From Neisseria canis (GTDB lineage: Bacteria > Pseudomonadota > Gammaproteobacteria > Burkholderiales > Neisseriaceae), in the NCBI RefSeq assembly GCF_900636765.1, contig NZ_LR134313.1, forward strand, positions 1,426,001 to 1,490,000: DNA of 64,000 nt, given 5' to 3'. This document shows, piece by piece, positions 25,292 to 36,083 of this stretch (positions are counted from its first letter, which is position 1; the number at the start of each line of letters is the position of its first letter). Below the pieces are notes generated by a model. It searched no databases, was not told the DNA's origin, and was given only the letters and a program-made list of their open reading frames with translations. The translations under genes were made by a program, and so were the position numbers.

Positions 25292-26182
25292 TTAGATTAA
25301 CTGTTCGCCCCAGTGCAGTTTCTGGCGCAGCGTGCGGTAATATTGGTAGTCGTTGGGGTGCAGCACGCGCAGGCTGTGTTTGTAGCGGCGGATGACAATT
25401 TTATCCATGCTTTGGATATCGACATAGGATTGGCCGTCGAAATGCACGCGGGCATCGCCGGCTTTGGTGATTAAAATATTGATTTCACAAGTATCTGCGA
25501 TGGCAATCGGGCGGTTGGTCATGGATTGGGGGCAGATGGGCACAAGGGTAAACGCGCGAAGGCTGGCTTGGAGGATGGGGCCGCCGGCGGCGAGGGCATA
25601 GGCGGTGGAGCCGGTGGGTGAGGAGACAATCAGGCCGTCGCTGCGCTGGGTGTAAACAAATTCTTTGTTGATAAACACTTCAAATTCAATCATTTGCCCT
25701 GCACCGCCGCGGGAGAGAACCACGTCGTTCAGCGCCAGCGAGCGGTTGATGGTTTCGCCGTTGCGCACCACTGTGGCTTCGAGCAGGATGCGTTCTTCAG
25801 CATGGTATTTGCCGGTAAGCATGCTTTCGACTTCCTGAACCATGTTTTCGCGCGACACTTGCGTGAGAAAGCCCAAATGGCCTTGATTGACGCCCAACAG
25901 TGGGATTCTGTGGGCGGCCACTTTGCGGGCGGCGGAGAGGAATGTGCCGTCGCCGCCGAGCACGATAACCAAATCGCATTTTCTGCCCATTTCGTCTTTG
26001 CTGATCAGGCTGCATTTGGGCAGGTTGGCTTCGCAGAGCAGGTTTTCGCTGATGCTGTCTTCATCAAGATAGATATTCAGCTTTTTTGCGTATAGAAGCT
26101 CGACGAGGCGGTTGAGGCATTCTTCTATTTTGGGCGTGTTCGGGCGGGTTACGATGCCGATTTGCTTGAATTGGCTGCTCAT
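25292..26182 (-). CDS. nadK: NAD kinase
   Basis: ATP-dependent phosphorylation of NAD to NADP. 296 residues from the ATG at 26182; the 14-codon longer reading lacks family character. Hallmarks: LGGDGTFLSAARKV with the catalytic Asp, GVNQGHLGFLTQV, ALNDVVLSRGGAGQMIEFEV, and SPTGSTAYALAAGGPI. It is adjacent to recN, a pairing seen in many proteobacteria, but reads as its own unit with an uptake-sequence hairpin in between. Confidence 0.96.
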   Translation of the reverse strand: MSSQFKQIGIVTRPNTPKIEECLNRLVELLYAKKLNIYLDEDSISENLLCEANLPKCSLISKDEMGRKCDLVIVLGGDGTFLSAARKVAAHRIPLLGVNQGHLGFLTQVSRENMVQEVESMLTGKYHAEERILLEATVVRNGETINRSLALNDVVLSRGGAGQMIEFEVFINKEFVYTQRSDGLIVSSPTGSTAYALAAGGPILQASLRAFTLVPICPQSMTNRPIAIADTCEINILITKAGDARVHFDGQSYVDIQSMDKIVIRRYKHSLRVLHPNDYQYYRTLRQKLHWGEQLI

Positions 26183-26294
26183 GGGAATGTGTGTTGTTTG
26201 TGGGACGGTCAAATTATATAGCAATCCGCAACACTCGGGCTACACGGGGTTACAAGCGGTAGGGCGGGGCGGTTTGTTCAGACAGGCATTGTGG

Positions 26295-27014
26295 TCAGCC
26301 GCGTTTGTTTTGAAAGAAGCGCTGCAAAATGCCGCTGCATTCATCGGCCAAAATGCCGCCTTTGACTGCGGTGTGTTTGTTTAAAGCGGTGAGGTTGAAA
26401 AGGTTGGTTATGCTGCCTGCGGCACCGGTTTTCGGCTCGGCTGCGCCGTAAACCACGCGGCGGACGCGGGCTTGGATGAGGGCGCTGGCGCACATGCTGC
26501 ACGGTTCGAGCGTGATGTAAACGTCGCAGCCGTCGAGGCGGTAGTTTTGCAGGGCGGCGCCGGCTTTTGCCAATGCGCGGATTTCGGCGTGTTGGCTGAT
26601 GTTGCAGCTGCTGATGCAGGTATTGTGTGCGGCGGCTATCAGGTTTCCGTTGAGGGCGACTACGGCGCCGACGGGGATTTCGCCGAGCGCGGCGGATTGT
26701 TCGGCCTGTTGCAGCGCCAGCCGCATGAAATGCTCCATTTCGTTTTGCGGCGGGAATACGTCGACCGGCGGATGGTTGCGCACGGCTTCCAGCAGCTGGG
26801 TTTTTTCAGACAGGCATAATGCTTGCGGTGTGGTGTTGTGCAGCAGCGCGGCAAGCTGCCATAAAGTGCTGCGGGTTATGGTGAGGCCTGCGGCTTTCAG
26901 CAACAAAAAGGCTGATGGTGCGCCGGTTTGGCGCAAATCTTCCAGGGTGTGGATGCCGAGCGAGTTGAGGGTATGTAGGGTTTTGGGTGCTATCGGCGGG
27001 GTGGTGAGCTGCAT
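26295..27014 (-). CDS. tadA: tRNA adenosine(34) deaminase TadA with N-terminal TfoX-C-like domain
   Basis: Converts A34 to inosine in tRNA-Arg(ACG). 239 residues: about 85 N-terminal residues resemble the TfoX C-terminal domain (TLNSLGIHTLEDLRQTGAPSAFLLLKAAG), then a linker, then the deaminase with HAE (SQHAEIRALAKAG) and the zinc site PCSMCASALIQARVRRVVYGA. The same domain fusion is found in other Neisseria. The linker peptide CLSEK is encoded by a complete uptake sequence, suggesting the joint tolerates insertion. Confidence 0.93.
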   Translation of the reverse strand: MQLTTPPIAPKTLHTLNSLGIHTLEDLRQTGAPSAFLLLKAAGLTITRSTLWQLAALLHNTTPQALCLSEKTQLLEAVRNHPPVDVFPPQNEMEHFMRLALQQAEQSAALGEIPVGAVVALNGNLIAAAHNTCISSCNISQHAEIRALAKAGAALQNYRLDGCDVYITLEPCSMCASALIQARVRRVVYGAAEPKTGAAGSITNLFNLTALNKHTAVKGGILADECSGILQRFFQNKRG

Positions 27015-27048
27015 GGTGATGCCTGTCTGAAAAGGTGTGGAGATGATA

Positions 27049-27189
27049 TATAGTGGATCAACTTAAAAATAGTACGTTCGTCATACTCGGGCTTGATCCG
27101 AGTATCTCCTGAAGTTAGCGGAATTCAAGAGACTCGGGTCAAGCCCGAGTATGACGGTATCGTTATTAAACTTAAGTAAACTGACTATA
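27049..27189. repeat. Composite miniature element (TATAGT ends enclosing a long inverted repeat)
   Basis: Outer ends TATAGTGGATCAACTTAA and, in complement, TATAGTCAGTTTACTTAA form an imperfect inverted repeat akin to the ends of the element at 2284-2346. Inside, at 27079-27156, lies a diverged copy of the long inverted repeat seen at 11649-11725. It looks like one mobile repeat inserted into another. Confidence 0.75.
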
Positions 27190-27471
27190 GTAAAAATCCG
27201 ATGGGGCGCCGAGTTGCCTGTTTCAGACAGGCATGGTGTAGGTTGCCGCTCTTGCTTGGAAATGCCGCTAGATATCCGGGTTTGGCAACAGTGTAATGGC
27301 GGATAACCCAAATTTAATCGGTTTGACTATCCTTACCGTCTGCCTCATTCGTCTCCTGAATAAAGGTATCGAGAGGATAAATGATCAATGCCTGTCTGAA
27401 AACGGCAACGCGGGTTTCTGCGAAGCGAATGGTTTTCAGACAGGCATTGTCAGATTCGGCTTAAACCGGCG
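27190..27471. other. Gene-free stretch with uptake sequences
   Basis: Between the composite repeat and secA. It contains a single uptake sequence near 27222 and an inverted pair at 27387-27449 with a long loop that may end secA transcription. No gene seen. Confidence 0.5.
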
Positions 27472-30237
27472 TTACGACAATTTGCCGTGGCATTGCTTGT
27501 ATTTCAAACCGCTGCCGCAGGGGCAGGGTTCGTTGCGGTGGACAATCACGCCGCGCGCTGCCAATGCTTCGGGGCTGTAATCGGTTGAGTCGTTGGGGTT
27601 GAACGCATCATTAACCAGATCGGATTTGGATTCGCTCAAAATGCTTTGCATTTCCGGCGCATCGGCATGGATTTGGCGCATGTCTGCCATTTCCGGCGCA
27701 TGCAGCCCGGTTTCGGCTACGATGTCTTCATTTTGCTCGACTTGTACCGAAATCAGCAGGGTAGCGACGCTTTGTTTGATCGAACCCCACAAGCTTTGGA
27801 ACATATGGAATGCTTCGCGCTTGTATTCCTGCTTGGGGTTTTTCTGGGCGTAGCCCCGCAAATGGATGCCTTGGCGCAGGTAATCCATGGCGGCAAGATG
27901 GTCGCGCCATTGGTTGTCGATCACTTGCAGCAACACGTTGCGCTCGAAGCCGTGCATATTCTGTTCGCCCACCATCTCGGCTTTTTCGGCGTATTCTTTT
28001 TCAATCTGCTTAATCAAGCGTTCTTTAACGTCTTCATTTTCCAGCGTATTATCCGCTTTCAGCCAGCCTGTGATGTCGGCATGTACGCGGAACTCGGTGG
28101 CAAGCTGGTTTTCCAGCGCGGGAATGTCCCACTGCTCTTCCATGCTGTTGGGCGGCATGTGCATGTCAACCAAGCCTTCGATAACTTCTTGGCGGATATC
28201 TTTAGCCATTTCGCCCAATTCGGAGCTGGTCAGGATTTCATTGCGCTGCTTGTAGATGACTTTGCGCTGTTCGTTGGCAACGTCGTCGTATTCGAGAATC
28301 TGCTTACGCATGTCGAAGTTGCGTCCTTCGACTTTGCGCTGCGCACCTTCGATTTGACGGGTAAGCAGGCCGTGCTCGATGGCAACGCCGCGCTCGGGCG
28401 CGAGACGGTTGAGGATGGCTGCGGCGCGGTCTAAGGCAAACAGGCGCAGCAGCGGGTCTTCAAACGAAAGGTAAAAACGGCTGGAACCCGGGTCGCCCTG
28501 ACGGCCGGAGCGGCCGCGTAATTGGTTGTCGATGCGGCGGCTCTCGTGGCGTTCCGTGCCGATGATGTGCAGGCCGCCGGCATCCAATACCCGTTGGTTG
28601 TCGGCTTCCCAGCCTTCTTCAAGCGCGCGGATTTGTGCATCTTTTTCTTCTTCAGAAAGCGTTTCGTCGGTACGGATGGCGTTGCTCTGATGCTTGACGT
28701 TGCCGCCCAACACAATATCCGTACCGCGGCCGGCCATATTGGTGGCTACGGTAATCATGCCCGGTTTGCCCGCTTGGGCAACAATCAGGGCTTCGCGTTG
28801 GTGTTCTTTGGCATTCAATACGTTGTGCGGCAAGCCCACTTGGGTGAGCAGGTGCGAAACCAATTCGGAGTTCTCGATGGTAGTGGTGCCCACCAATACG
28901 GGCTGGCCTCTTTCGTGGCATGCTTGGATGTCTTTGATAACGGCTTCGTATTTTTCTTCTGCGCTGTGGAAAATCTGGTCGTTATAATCTTTGCGCTGGA
29001 TGGGGCGGTTGGTCGGAATGATGACGGTTTCCAAGCCGTAGATGCTTTGGAATTCGTAGGCTTCGGTATCGGCCGTGCCGGTCATGCCCGAAAGCTTTTC
29101 GTATAGGCGGAAGTAGTTTTGGAACGTGATTGAGGCGAGTGTTTGGTTTTCGCGCTTGATTTCCACGCCTTCTTTGGCTTCAACGGCCTGATGCAGGCCG
29201 TCGGACCAGCGGCGGCCGTCCATCAGGCGGCCGGTGTGTTCGTCGACAATCACGATTTCGCCGTCTTTAATGACATAGTGCTGGTCAAGGTGAAACAGGC
29301 TGTGCGCGCGCAAAGCGGCCATCAGGTGGTGCATCAAGGCGATGCTGGAAGGCGAATAGAGTGAAGTGCCTTCTTTGAGTAAGCCCATTTCGCCGAGAAT
29401 ATGCTCGGCTTTTTCGTGGCCGCTTTCGCTTAACAGAACAGTATGGGCTTTTTCATCCACCCAGTAATCGCCCGCGCCTTCTTCCGTTTCCTGGCGGTCG
29501 AGCAGGGGCGGCACTTGGTTCATGATTTGGTAAAGCTGTACGTTGTCGTCGGCTTGGCCGGAGATAATCAGCGGCGTACGGGCTTCGTCGATCAAAATGG
29601 AATCCACTTCATCGACCACGGCGAAGTTCAGCTCGCGCTGCACTTTATCGTATTGGTCGACAACCATATTGTCGCGCAGGTAGTCGAAGCCGAATTCGTT
29701 GTTGGTGCCGTAAGTGATGTCGGCACCATAAGCGCTTTGGCGGTAAAACTGCTCCAGATTGCTGACAATCACGCCGACGGTAAGGCCTAAGAAGTTATAC
29801 AGCGGCTCCATCGTTGCCGCATCACGGCTGGCAAGGTAATCGTTTACTGTAACCACATGCACGCCCTTGCCGGAGAGTGCATTGAGATATACAGGCAGCG
29901 TGCCCACCAGAGTTTTGCCTTCGCCGGTACGCATTTCGGCGATTTTGCCGTAGTGCAGAACCATGCCGCCGATAAGCTGTACGTCGAAATGGCGCATGCC
30001 CAAAATGCGGCGGCTGGCCTCGCGGCACACGGCAAACGCTTCTACAAGAATGTCGTCGAGCGTGGCGCCTTCAGACAGGCGTTTTTTGAATTCAGGGGTT
30101 TTGGCTTGAAGCTCGGCATCGGAAAGGGCTTGCATTTCCGGCTCGAGCGCATTGATTTTGGCAACGGTTTTGCGGTATTGTTTCAACAGGCGGTCGTTGC
30201 GGCTGCCAAATACTTTTTTTGCTAAGTTAGTGAGCAT
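27472..30237 (-). CDS. secA: Preprotein translocase ATPase SecA
   Basis: Motor that drives unfolded preproteins through SecYEG. 921 residues from the ATG at 30237 (CAGGAATTAACC upstream); the longer reading from 30318 covers the divergent promoter region. Motifs: Walker [46 protein letters not shown] and the [13 protein letters not shown] arginine region. The C-terminal zinc-binding SecB/ribosome contact is complete: [17 protein letters not shown]. Confidence 0.98.
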   Translation of the reverse strand: MLTNLAKKVFGSRNDRLLKQYRKTVAKINALEPEMQALSDAELQAKTPEFKKRLSEGATLDDILVEAFAVCREASRRILGMRHFDVQLIGGMVLHYGKIAEMRTGEGKTLVGTLPVYLNALSGKGVHVVTVNDYLASRDAATMEPLYNFLGLTVGVIVSNLEQFYRQSAYGADITYGTNNEFGFDYLRDNMVVDQYDKVQRELNFAVVDEVDSILIDEARTPLIISGQADDNVQLYQIMNQVPPLLDRQETEEGAGDYWVDEKAHTVLLSESGHEKAEHILGEMGLLKEGTSLYSPSSIALMHHLMAALRAHSLFHLDQHYVIKDGEIVIVDEHTGRLMDGRRWSDGLHQAVEAKEGVEIKRENQTLASITFQNYFRLYEKLSGMTGTADTEAYEFQSIYGLETVIIPTNRPIQRKDYNDQIFHSAEEKYEAVIKDIQACHERGQPVLVGTTTIENSELVSHLLTQVGLPHNVLNAKEHQREALIVAQAGKPGMITVATNMAGRGTDIVLGGNVKHQSNAIRTDETLSEEEKDAQIRALEEGWEADNQRVLDAGGLHIIGTERHESRRIDNQLRGRSGRQGDPGSSRFYLSFEDPLLRLFALDRAAAILNRLAPERGVAIEHGLLTRQIEGAQRKVEGRNFDMRKQILEYDDVANEQRKVIYKQRNEILTSSELGEMAKDIRQEVIEGLVDMHMPPNSMEEQWDIPALENQLATEFRVHADITGWLKADNTLENEDVKERLIKQIEKEYAEKAEMVGEQNMHGFERNVLLQVIDNQWRDHLAAMDYLRQGIHLRGYAQKNPKQEYKREAFHMFQSLWGSIKQSVATLLISVQVEQNEDIVAETGLHAPEMADMRQIHADAPEMQSILSESKSDLVNDAFNPNDSTDYSPEALAARGVIVHRNEPCPCGSGLKYKQCHGKLS

Positions 30238-30442
30238 AATGGTTAATTCCTGAGCCTTTCTAAAAGAAGAAAGCCGTGTTAAAGGGCGGCTGCGTTGCGT
30301 TTGTTGGACTTTTGGCAAGGGCAGGCGCCGTGTGCGGCTTCTTCGGCAATAACGGAGTATTTTAACACACGCTATATCGTTAAAGTTACAATGCTTGGCG
30401 AAATGGCGTTAGATTTAGACAATTTCAAGTATTTTAACCAAC

Positions 30443-30862
30443 ATGGATCTCTACCAACTCGGCAAAGGCGATAAACGGCTGGCCGGCCTGCTTGCCCAAG
30501 CGCAGCAATGGCGGCGGCTCGACCGTGAAATCAAAAAGCTTCTGCCGCCCAATTTGCACGGATATGCCCAGGTGGCCTGCATTGATGCGGAAGGCTGCCT
30601 GATTATTCTGGCGGCGAACAATATGGCTTTGAGCCGTTTGCGGATGATTGCGCCGGGTTTGTTGGCAAAGATGCAGCAAGCAGACAGCCGAATTGCCGGC
30701 GTGCGCGTTAAGGCGGCGCCAAAGCCCGGGCGTGCGGCTAAAGAAAACAGGCTTAAATTGAGCCGGAACGCGCTGGATGCGCTTGACGATTCTGCCGAAC
30801 GCTTGGCGCATCATCCCGAGTTGGCCGCGGCTTTGCGCAAGTTGACCGATAAACACCGGTAA
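30443..30862 (+). CDS. DciA-like (DUF721) protein
   Basis: 139 residues, divergent from secA. The N-terminal 90 residues fit the DUF721/DciA fold (LLAQAQQWRRLDREIKKLLPPNLHGYAQVACIDAEGCLIILAANNMALSRLRMIAPGLLAKM). DciA is the ancestral loader or operator of the replicative helicase DnaB in bacteria that lack DnaC; Neisseria falls in that group. The C-terminal tail is basic with a helical end (SRNALDALDDSAERLAHHPELAAALRKL). Assignment rests on fold-like pattern and on the common placement beside secA. Confidence 0.78.
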   Translation: MDLYQLGKGDKRLAGLLAQAQQWRRLDREIKKLLPPNLHGYAQVACIDAEGCLIILAANNMALSRLRMIAPGLLAKMQQADSRIAGVRVKAAPKPGRAAKENRLKLSRNALDALDDSAERLAHHPELAAALRKLTDKHR

Positions 30863-30982
30863 GCGTGTTTGCTGCTGGAAAGTTTGATTTAACGCAAAGT
30901 AAAAAGCAGGTTAAATCTGCATACTCGTTTTTGATTAAACATTCATTTTTTATTCTACTAATAACTGAGTGAGGAAAGTTAT

Positions 30983-31543
30983 ATGAAAGCTTATTTAGCA
31001 TTGATTTCTGCCGTTGCATTGGCTTTGAGCGCCTGTTCGCAAGAAGCTGCCAAGCCTGCCGAACAGGCTTCCGCACCGGCGGCTTCCGCTCCTGCCGCCG
31101 AAGGCGCTTCCGCAGCGGTTGCCGCGGAAAAAGTCGATCCGGCAAGCGTGCCTGCCGAGTGTAGTGTTGTGGTGGAAACCGGCGATCAGATGAAATACAG
31201 CACCAACGAGATTTCCGTGAAGAAATCATGCGAAACATTCAAAGTAACGCTGAAGCATACCGGCTCTATGCCGGTAACCAGTATGGGCCACAACATTGTG
31301 ATTACCAAAGCGGATGATGCTTCTGCCGTGGCCAGCGAAGGTTCCGGTGCAGGGCCTGATTCGGGTTATTTGAAAGCCGACAATCCGGCTATTGTAGCCC
31401 ACACCGATATGATCGGCGGCGGTCAGGAAGCCAGTGTGGCATTTAAAACCAGCCGGCTTGATCCTAACGCCGGTTATAAATTTTTCTGCACTTTCCCGGC
31501 GCATTTCTCTGTGATGCAGGGTGATGTGAAGCTGGTTGATTAA
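30983..31543 (+). CDS. Lipid-modified azurin (Laz/H.8-type)
   Basis: Blue copper electron carrier anchored in the outer membrane. 186 residues. The lipobox is LALSAC near residue 18, followed by an Ala/Pro/Glu-rich linker of about 40 residues (QASAPAASAPAAEGAS), shorter and less regular than the AAEAP repeats of pathogenic Neisseria. The azurin domain follows, with copper ligands His in SMGHNIV and Cys/His/Met in FFCTFPAHFSVMQG. A GAGGAAAG ribosome site is present. It ends at an uptake-sequence terminator. Confidence 0.95.
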   Translation: MKAYLALISAVALALSACSQEAAKPAEQASAPAASAPAAEGASAAVAAEKVDPASVPAECSVVVETGDQMKYSTNEISVKKSCETFKVTLKHTGSMPVTSMGHNIVITKADDASAVASEGSGAGPDSGYLKADNPAIVAHTDMIGGGQEASVAFKTSRLDPNAGYKFFCTFPAHFSVMQGDVKLVD

Positions 31544-31559
31544 GCTTTAATCACAGTAG

Positions 31560-31598
31560 CAATGCCTGTCTGAAACTTTTTCAGATAGGCATTTTTTA
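31560..31598 (+). terminator. Uptake-sequence terminator after azurin
   Basis: AATGCCTGTCTGAAA faces TTTCAGATAGGCATT with one base changed (C to T) and a T-run after it. The change keeps the stem through a G-T pair. Confidence 0.75.
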
Positions 31599-31617
31599 TG
31601 TTTTCCGTATGCAGCGC

Positions 31618-32130
31618 TTATTTAGCCGATGCGGCAGATGCGGCCGGCGTTTCGCCCGGGGTTAGGGCTTCGGTGAAGTTGGTACTGGAGCCGCCTTGGG
31701 TGAGTTTGGCGGAGGAGCCGTCTGTTTCCCAAGTGGTGCTGCCGTTGCTGTAAACCGCGCCTTGAGGCAGGGCATCGGTTTGTTTTAACACGGTTTCGGG
31801 CTGGCTGCCGACGGTCAGGCGGACAACGGGCATCTCGCCAGAGTTGTCGTATACTGCGGTGGCGGCGCCTTTGTCGGAGCGGTAGCTTACCGTGCGGTTG
31901 CCGTCGGCGGGAATCAGGTTGTCGTAGTCTTGCGGTGCTTCGCCTGAAGCGTAATCATCGGGCAGCATATCGGGCGGCGGTGCTTCGGAGGCATCTGCAT
32001 AGGCACCGCTGGCACTCTCGATGTGTGCCTGCTCTTCGGAGGAGGAAAGCTCGTTATCGGGCTGGCCTGAGCCGCATGCGGATAAGGCGAATGCGAGTAG
32101 TAGAGGCGTTACAAAATGTTTGTATTTCAT
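31618..32130 (-). CDS. Lipoprotein, MliC/lysozyme-inhibitor-like (tentative)
   Basis: 170 residues from ATG 32130, with GGAG upstream. Signal and lipobox MKYKHFVTPLLLAFALSAC. After an acidic, Pro-rich stretch, the part from about residue 85 (TVSYRSDKGAATAVYDNSG) to ALPQGAVYSNGSTTWETDGSSAKLTQG has the layout of the MliC/PliC domain that inhibits c-type lysozyme, but it lacks the usual cysteine pair. The C-terminus is Ala/Ser-rich. Family assignment is a moderate-confidence inference. Confidence 0.6.
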   Translation of the reverse strand: MKYKHFVTPLLLAFALSACGSGQPDNELSSSEEQAHIESASGAYADASEAPPPDMLPDDYASGEAPQDYDNLIPADGNRTVSYRSDKGAATAVYDNSGEMPVVRLTVGSQPETVLKQTDALPQGAVYSNGSTTWETDGSSAKLTQGGSSTNFTEALTPGETPAASAASAK

Positions 32131-32275
32131 TACGGTCAATCTCCTTTGGGCGTTTGACTGTTTGAACGGTGTTAGGTTCAATCGCGTATGCTTTGGATAA
32201 ACGGTAAAATTCGGCGATATAAGTTGGTGGTGGCTTATGGTTTTGAATTTAATCGGTATTCGGAATAATGTAAAA

Positions 32276-32307
32276 ATGCCTGTCTGAAAGATGTTTCAGA
32301 CAGGCAT
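32276..32307. terminator. Inverted uptake-sequence pair after ftsK
   Basis: ATGCCTGTCTGAA and its complement close to the ftsK stop codon on the minus strand. Confidence 0.65.
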
Positions 32308-32311
32308 TGGT

Positions 32312-34744
32312 TTAGAGGTTGTCTTTTTGTGCCAGTATTTTTCGTGCGCCGCTTGAATCGGCTTCGGAAAGCACGCCGGCTTCTTCCAGCGCTTGAACCA
32401 GATTGGCGGCGCGGTTGTAGCCGATTCGCAGATGGCGTTGCAGCGAGGAAATCGAGGTTTTGCGCGATTCCAGCACAAACGCCACAGCCTGATCAAACAA
32501 TTCGTCGCTGTTGGCATTGGGGTTGACCACATTGGTGGTTTCCAGCGCGGCCTCGCCGGTAAGCAGGCCTTCGATATAGTTGGCCGGTGCTTGGCGTTTG
32601 ATATGCGACACCACTTCATGCACTTCGTGGTCGGACACAAACGCGCCCTGCAAACGGGTCGGTTCGGCGTTGCCCGGTTGGAGGACCAGCAAGTCGCCGT
32701 ATTTGAGCAAATCTTCCGCGCCCATTTGGTCGAGAATGGTGCGGCTGTCGATTTTGCTTTGTACGGTAAAGGCCATGCGGGTTGGGATATTGGCTTTAAT
32801 GAGGCCGGTAATCACGTCCACACTCGGGCGTTGGGTGGCGACAATCATGTGGATGCCGGCTGCGCGCGCTTTTTGCGCCAGGCGGGCGATTTGCTGCTCA
32901 ACGGCTTTGCGTTCGGTCATCATCAAATCGGCCAATTCGTCAATCACCACCACAATCAGCGGCAGTTTTTCCAGCGGCTCGGGATCGTCGGGGTTGAGGC
33001 TGAAGGGGTTGGGAATCGGTTTGCCTGCCGCTTTGGCTTCTTCGATTTTCTTATTGAAACCTTCTAAATTGCGCACGCCCGCATGGGAAAGCAGACGGTA
33101 GCGTTTTTCCATTTCGGTAACGCACCAGTTGAGCGCCTGACCGGCTTCGCGCATGTCGGTTACCACGGGGCAGAGCAGGTGCGGAATACCGTCGTACACG
33201 CTCAATTCGAGCATTTTCGGGTCGATCATGATGAAGCGTACTTCGTCGGGTGTGGCCTTGAACAGCATGGACATAATCATGGCGTTCACACCCACCGACT
33301 TGCCCGAACCGGTCATGCCGCCGACCAGCAGGTGCGGCATTTTGGCCAAGTCGCCCACTACCGGCACGCCGGCAATGTCTTTACCCAAAGCAACGGTAAG
33401 CTTGGATTTGGCATCGTTAAATACGGAAGAAGAAAAGATTTCCTGCAGCAACACTTCTTGGCGGCGCTCGTTGGGAATTTCGATGCCCATAGTGTTTTTG
33501 CCGGGGATGGTTTCCACCACGCGCACCGACTGCATGGAAAGCGAACGCGCCAAGTCTTTGGAAAGGTTCACAATCTGGCTGCCTTTCACACCTTGCGCCG
33601 GCTCGATTTCAAAACGGGTAATCACGGGGCCGGCGGTAGCGCTGACCACCTGCACTTCAATACCGAATTCCAATAGTTTGGCTTCGATGCGTTCGGCGGT
33701 TTGCTGTAACACTTCGGGATTCGGCGGAGGCACATCGTTTTTCGGGGTGCTGAGCAAATGCAGGCTGGGTTTGGCATATTCGCCGGGCGGCAGCGGCTCG
33801 GCGGCTTTGCCTTTATCGTCGAAGAGCGTGGTTTGTATGGGAACCGGCGGTGCTACGGAAACGGGCACGGCTTTGCGGTTGCTGCTGCTGTTTTCCAACA
33901 TAGGCGCAGGTTCTGCGGTAATTTGTTTGGCTTCGCGCACCATGCGGCGGGTGGTTTTTGAGTCGGGCATTTCGGCGATATAGCCGCTTTTCCTACGCTG
34001 GAATTTCGTCCATGCCCATTCCATTTTCTGGCCGGTTTTTTCCATCATGTCTAACCAGGAAACCTGAATCAGTAAAGACAGCGCCAACAGCAGAATCACC
34101 AGCATAATCAACAGGCTGCCGGTGTTGCCGAGCAGCCAGCTCATGCCTGATGCGATATACGAACCGAACAGCCCGCCCGCGCCCACGGGCAATTCGCCTG
34201 CCAACTCGTCCTTTAAAATAAACACTTCCAAAACAGGGCTGCACAGCAGCAACACTATCAGGGCGGCCAGCGCAATGCCGGTGTTGTAAGGTTTTTGCTC
34301 GGGCTTTTGCAGCGGGCGGAAATTTTTTATCAGAAAAACCAGTCCGGCAATCAGAAACCACCAAAATGAAAGGCCGAACAGATAATAGCTGATGTCGGAA
34401 AAATAAGCGCCGAAAAGCCCGCCCATGTTGCGCACGTCATCTGCGGCCGGCACGCTGCGCGACCAGGCCGGGTCGGTCATGGAAAAGCTCAAAAGCGATA
34501 CGGCAATATAAATCACGGCCACCAAACCGAGCAGCCAAAGTGTGTCGCCCACAAGGTTGGCAATGTGTTCGTTGCGTTTGTTTTTTTCTTGATTGCTCAC
34601 AACGCCTTTGGGCCGTTTGGGCGGCTTGATGTCGACTTTGGTTTTCGGCAAGGGTTTTTCGGCTTGCGGTTTGGGCGTGACAAGTGATTTGCGTGTTGTT
34701 CTGCCGTGGGGTGATTTGGGTTTTTGAGGTGATGTGTTTGCCAT
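32312..34744 (-). CDS. ftsK: DNA translocase FtsK
   Basis: Septal DNA pump that resolves chromosome dimers with XerCD at dif. 810 residues, on the short side because the linker between membrane and motor is only about 120 residues. A basic N-terminus and four membrane helices (about 70-230) are followed by the motor with Walker [16 protein letters not shown], Walker [17 protein letters not shown] and [17 protein letters not shown], and the C-terminal gamma winged helix ([29 protein letters not shown]) that reads KOPS sites. Confidence 0.97.
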   Translation of the reverse strand: MANTSPQKPKSPHGRTTRKSLVTPKPQAEKPLPKTKVDIKPPKRPKGVVSNQEKNKRNEHIANLVGDTLWLLGLVAVIYIAVSLLSFSMTDPAWSRSVPAADDVRNMGGLFGAYFSDISYYLFGLSFWWFLIAGLVFLIKNFRPLQKPEQKPYNTGIALAALIVLLLCSPVLEVFILKDELAGELPVGAGGLFGSYIASGMSWLLGNTGSLLIMLVILLLALSLLIQVSWLDMMEKTGQKMEWAWTKFQRRKSGYIAEMPDSKTTRRMVREAKQITAEPAPMLENSSSNRKAVPVSVAPPVPIQTTLFDDKGKAAEPLPPGEYAKPSLHLLSTPKNDVPPPNPEVLQQTAERIEAKLLEFGIEVQVVSATAGPVITRFEIEPAQGVKGSQIVNLSKDLARSLSMQSVRVVETIPGKNTMGIEIPNERRQEVLLQEIFSSSVFNDAKSKLTVALGKDIAGVPVVGDLAKMPHLLVGGMTGSGKSVGVNAMIMSMLFKATPDEVRFIMIDPKMLELSVYDGIPHLLCPVVTDMREAGQALNWCVTEMEKRYRLLSHAGVRNLEGFNKKIEEAKAAGKPIPNPFSLNPDDPEPLEKLPLIVVVIDELADLMMTERKAVEQQIARLAQKARAAGIHMIVATQRPSVDVITGLIKANIPTRMAFTVQSKIDSRTILDQMGAEDLLKYGDLLVLQPGNAEPTRLQGAFVSDHEVHEVVSHIKRQAPANYIEGLLTGEAALETTNVVNPNANSDELFDQAVAFVLESRKTSISSLQRHLRIGYNRAANLVQALEEAGVLSEADSSGARKILAQKDNL

Positions 34745-34862
34745 AAGGTTAAGCTGATGCCTGTCTGAATGATGTGAAGCGGAACATTCTGTTTGTTTGA
34801 ATAGCGTTATGCGGGGACGAATAGTGCGGATTATACAGTATCCGTTGGAAAGTAAGAAAGCC

Positions 34863-34898
34863 GATGCCTGTCTGAAAACAGGGTTTCAGACAGGCATC
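34863..34898. terminator. Inverted uptake-sequence pair
   Basis: GATGCCTGTCTGAAA and its complement between anmK and ftsK; the likely terminator of anmK. Confidence 0.65.
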
Positions 34899-34916
34899 AA
34901 AGAGACCGGCGCCCCG

Positions 34917-36026
34917 TCAAGCATAGTATCCGGCACCCAAAATACAGGGCTTGCGGGCGCCTGTGGCGTGGTGCGGATTGCTGGGTATGCGGTTAATCCA
35001 ACAGGCGGCAAGCCAGCCGAATGCGGCCGCTTCCAACCATTGCGGATCAAGGTTTAATTCGGCAGTGCTGTGTAGTGTGATGTTGTGCGGCTGTAAACGG
35101 GTTTGAAGCGTATCAACCAGCAAGCTGTTGCGTATGCCGCCTCCGCCGATATACACCTGCCGTGCGTCGGGAGCGGATTGCGCAATGGCTTTTGCGGCGC
35201 TGCGGGCCGTATATTCAAGCAGGGTGCGCAAAACGTCGTGGGGATTTTCCCGGCCGCTTAAGAATGTGCGCAACCAATTTAATGAAAACAGCTCGCGTCC
35301 CGTGCTTTTGGGCGGCGGGAGCCGGAAATAAGGATGGGCGAGCAGCTCGGCCAGCAGATCGGGCAAGATGGTACCTTGCGCTGCTTTTTCACCGTTTGCG
35401 TCGTATGCCTGTTGCCAAATTGAGTTAACCCACGCATCCATCAACATATTGCCGGGGCCGGTATCGAAACCAAATGCGTGTGAATCGGCCGGTAACACGC
35501 TGATGTTGGCAATGCCGCCCAGATTAAGCACGACACGGGTTTCCTTGTCGGACTTGAACACCGCTTCGTGAAACGCAGGCACTAAGGGCGCTCCCTGGCC
35601 GCCTGCCGCTAAATCGCGGCTGCGGAAATCGCCCACGGTGAAAATGCCGGTTTGTTCTGCAAGCTGTGAAAGGTTGACCAGCTGTATGCTGTATGAGGAT
35701 TCGGGTGCATGGCGTATGGTCTGGCCGTGGCAGCCGATGGCGGTAATTTCCTGCGGGCCTATGCCGGTTTTCTCAAGAAGGGTATGAACCGTTTCGGCAT
35801 AGAGCGAACTGAGCTCTTGGGCGAGTGTCATGCTTTTATGCAGCTCGTTTTCGCCGATGTCTTGCAAGTCGAGCAAAGACTGTTTTAATTGGTTGGAATA
35901 GGGTATGAACGCATGAGCTTCGGCCGCCTGCCATTGCGTGCCGTTCATGCGGATGAACACTGCGTCGGCACCATCCATGCTGGTGCCGGACATAATGCCG
36001 ATGTAAAGTTGTTGGGAGTTGTTCAT
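34917..36026 (-). CDS. anmK: Anhydro-N-acetylmuramic acid kinase
   Basis: Recycles cell-wall anhydro-MurNAc to MurNAc-6-phosphate using ATP and water. 369 residues from ATG 36026; a reading 8 codons longer is less likely. Motifs: GIMSGTSMDGADAVF (phosphate binding), CHGQTIRHAP, GDFRSRDLAAGGQGAPLVPAFHE, LNLGGIANISVL, FDTGPGNMLMD, and VYIGGGGIRNSLL. The last residues (ARKPCILGAGYYA) fit the family end. Confidence 0.95.
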   Translation of the reverse strand: MNNSQQLYIGIMSGTSMDGADAVFIRMNGTQWQAAEAHAFIPYSNQLKQSLLDLQDIGENELHKSMTLAQELSSLYAETVHTLLEKTGIGPQEITAIGCHGQTIRHAPESSYSIQLVNLSQLAEQTGIFTVGDFRSRDLAAGGQGAPLVPAFHEAVFKSDKETRVVLNLGGIANISVLPADSHAFGFDTGPGNMLMDAWVNSIWQQAYDANGEKAAQGTILPDLLAELLAHPYFRLPPPKSTGRELFSLNWLRTFLSGRENPHDVLRTLLEYTARSAAKAIAQSAPDARQVYIGGGGIRNSLLVDTLQTRLQPHNITLHSTAELNLDPQWLEAAAFGWLAACWINRIPSNPHHATGARKPCILGAGYYA

Positions 36027-36048
36027 ACTGCCTCGGTTTCTCTTAAGC

Positions 36049-36083
36049 AATGCCTGTCTGAAACCTTTTTTCAGACAGGCATT
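36049..36083. repeat. Inverted uptake-sequence pair
   Basis: CAATGCCTGTCTGAAA and its complement directly upstream of the anmK start. Confidence 0.6.

Noticed and set aside
27296..27580. 94-residue plus-strand frame overlapping the secA 3' end
   Set aside because: It crosses an uptake-sequence pair and the SecA zinc motif on the opposite strand; no ribosome site.
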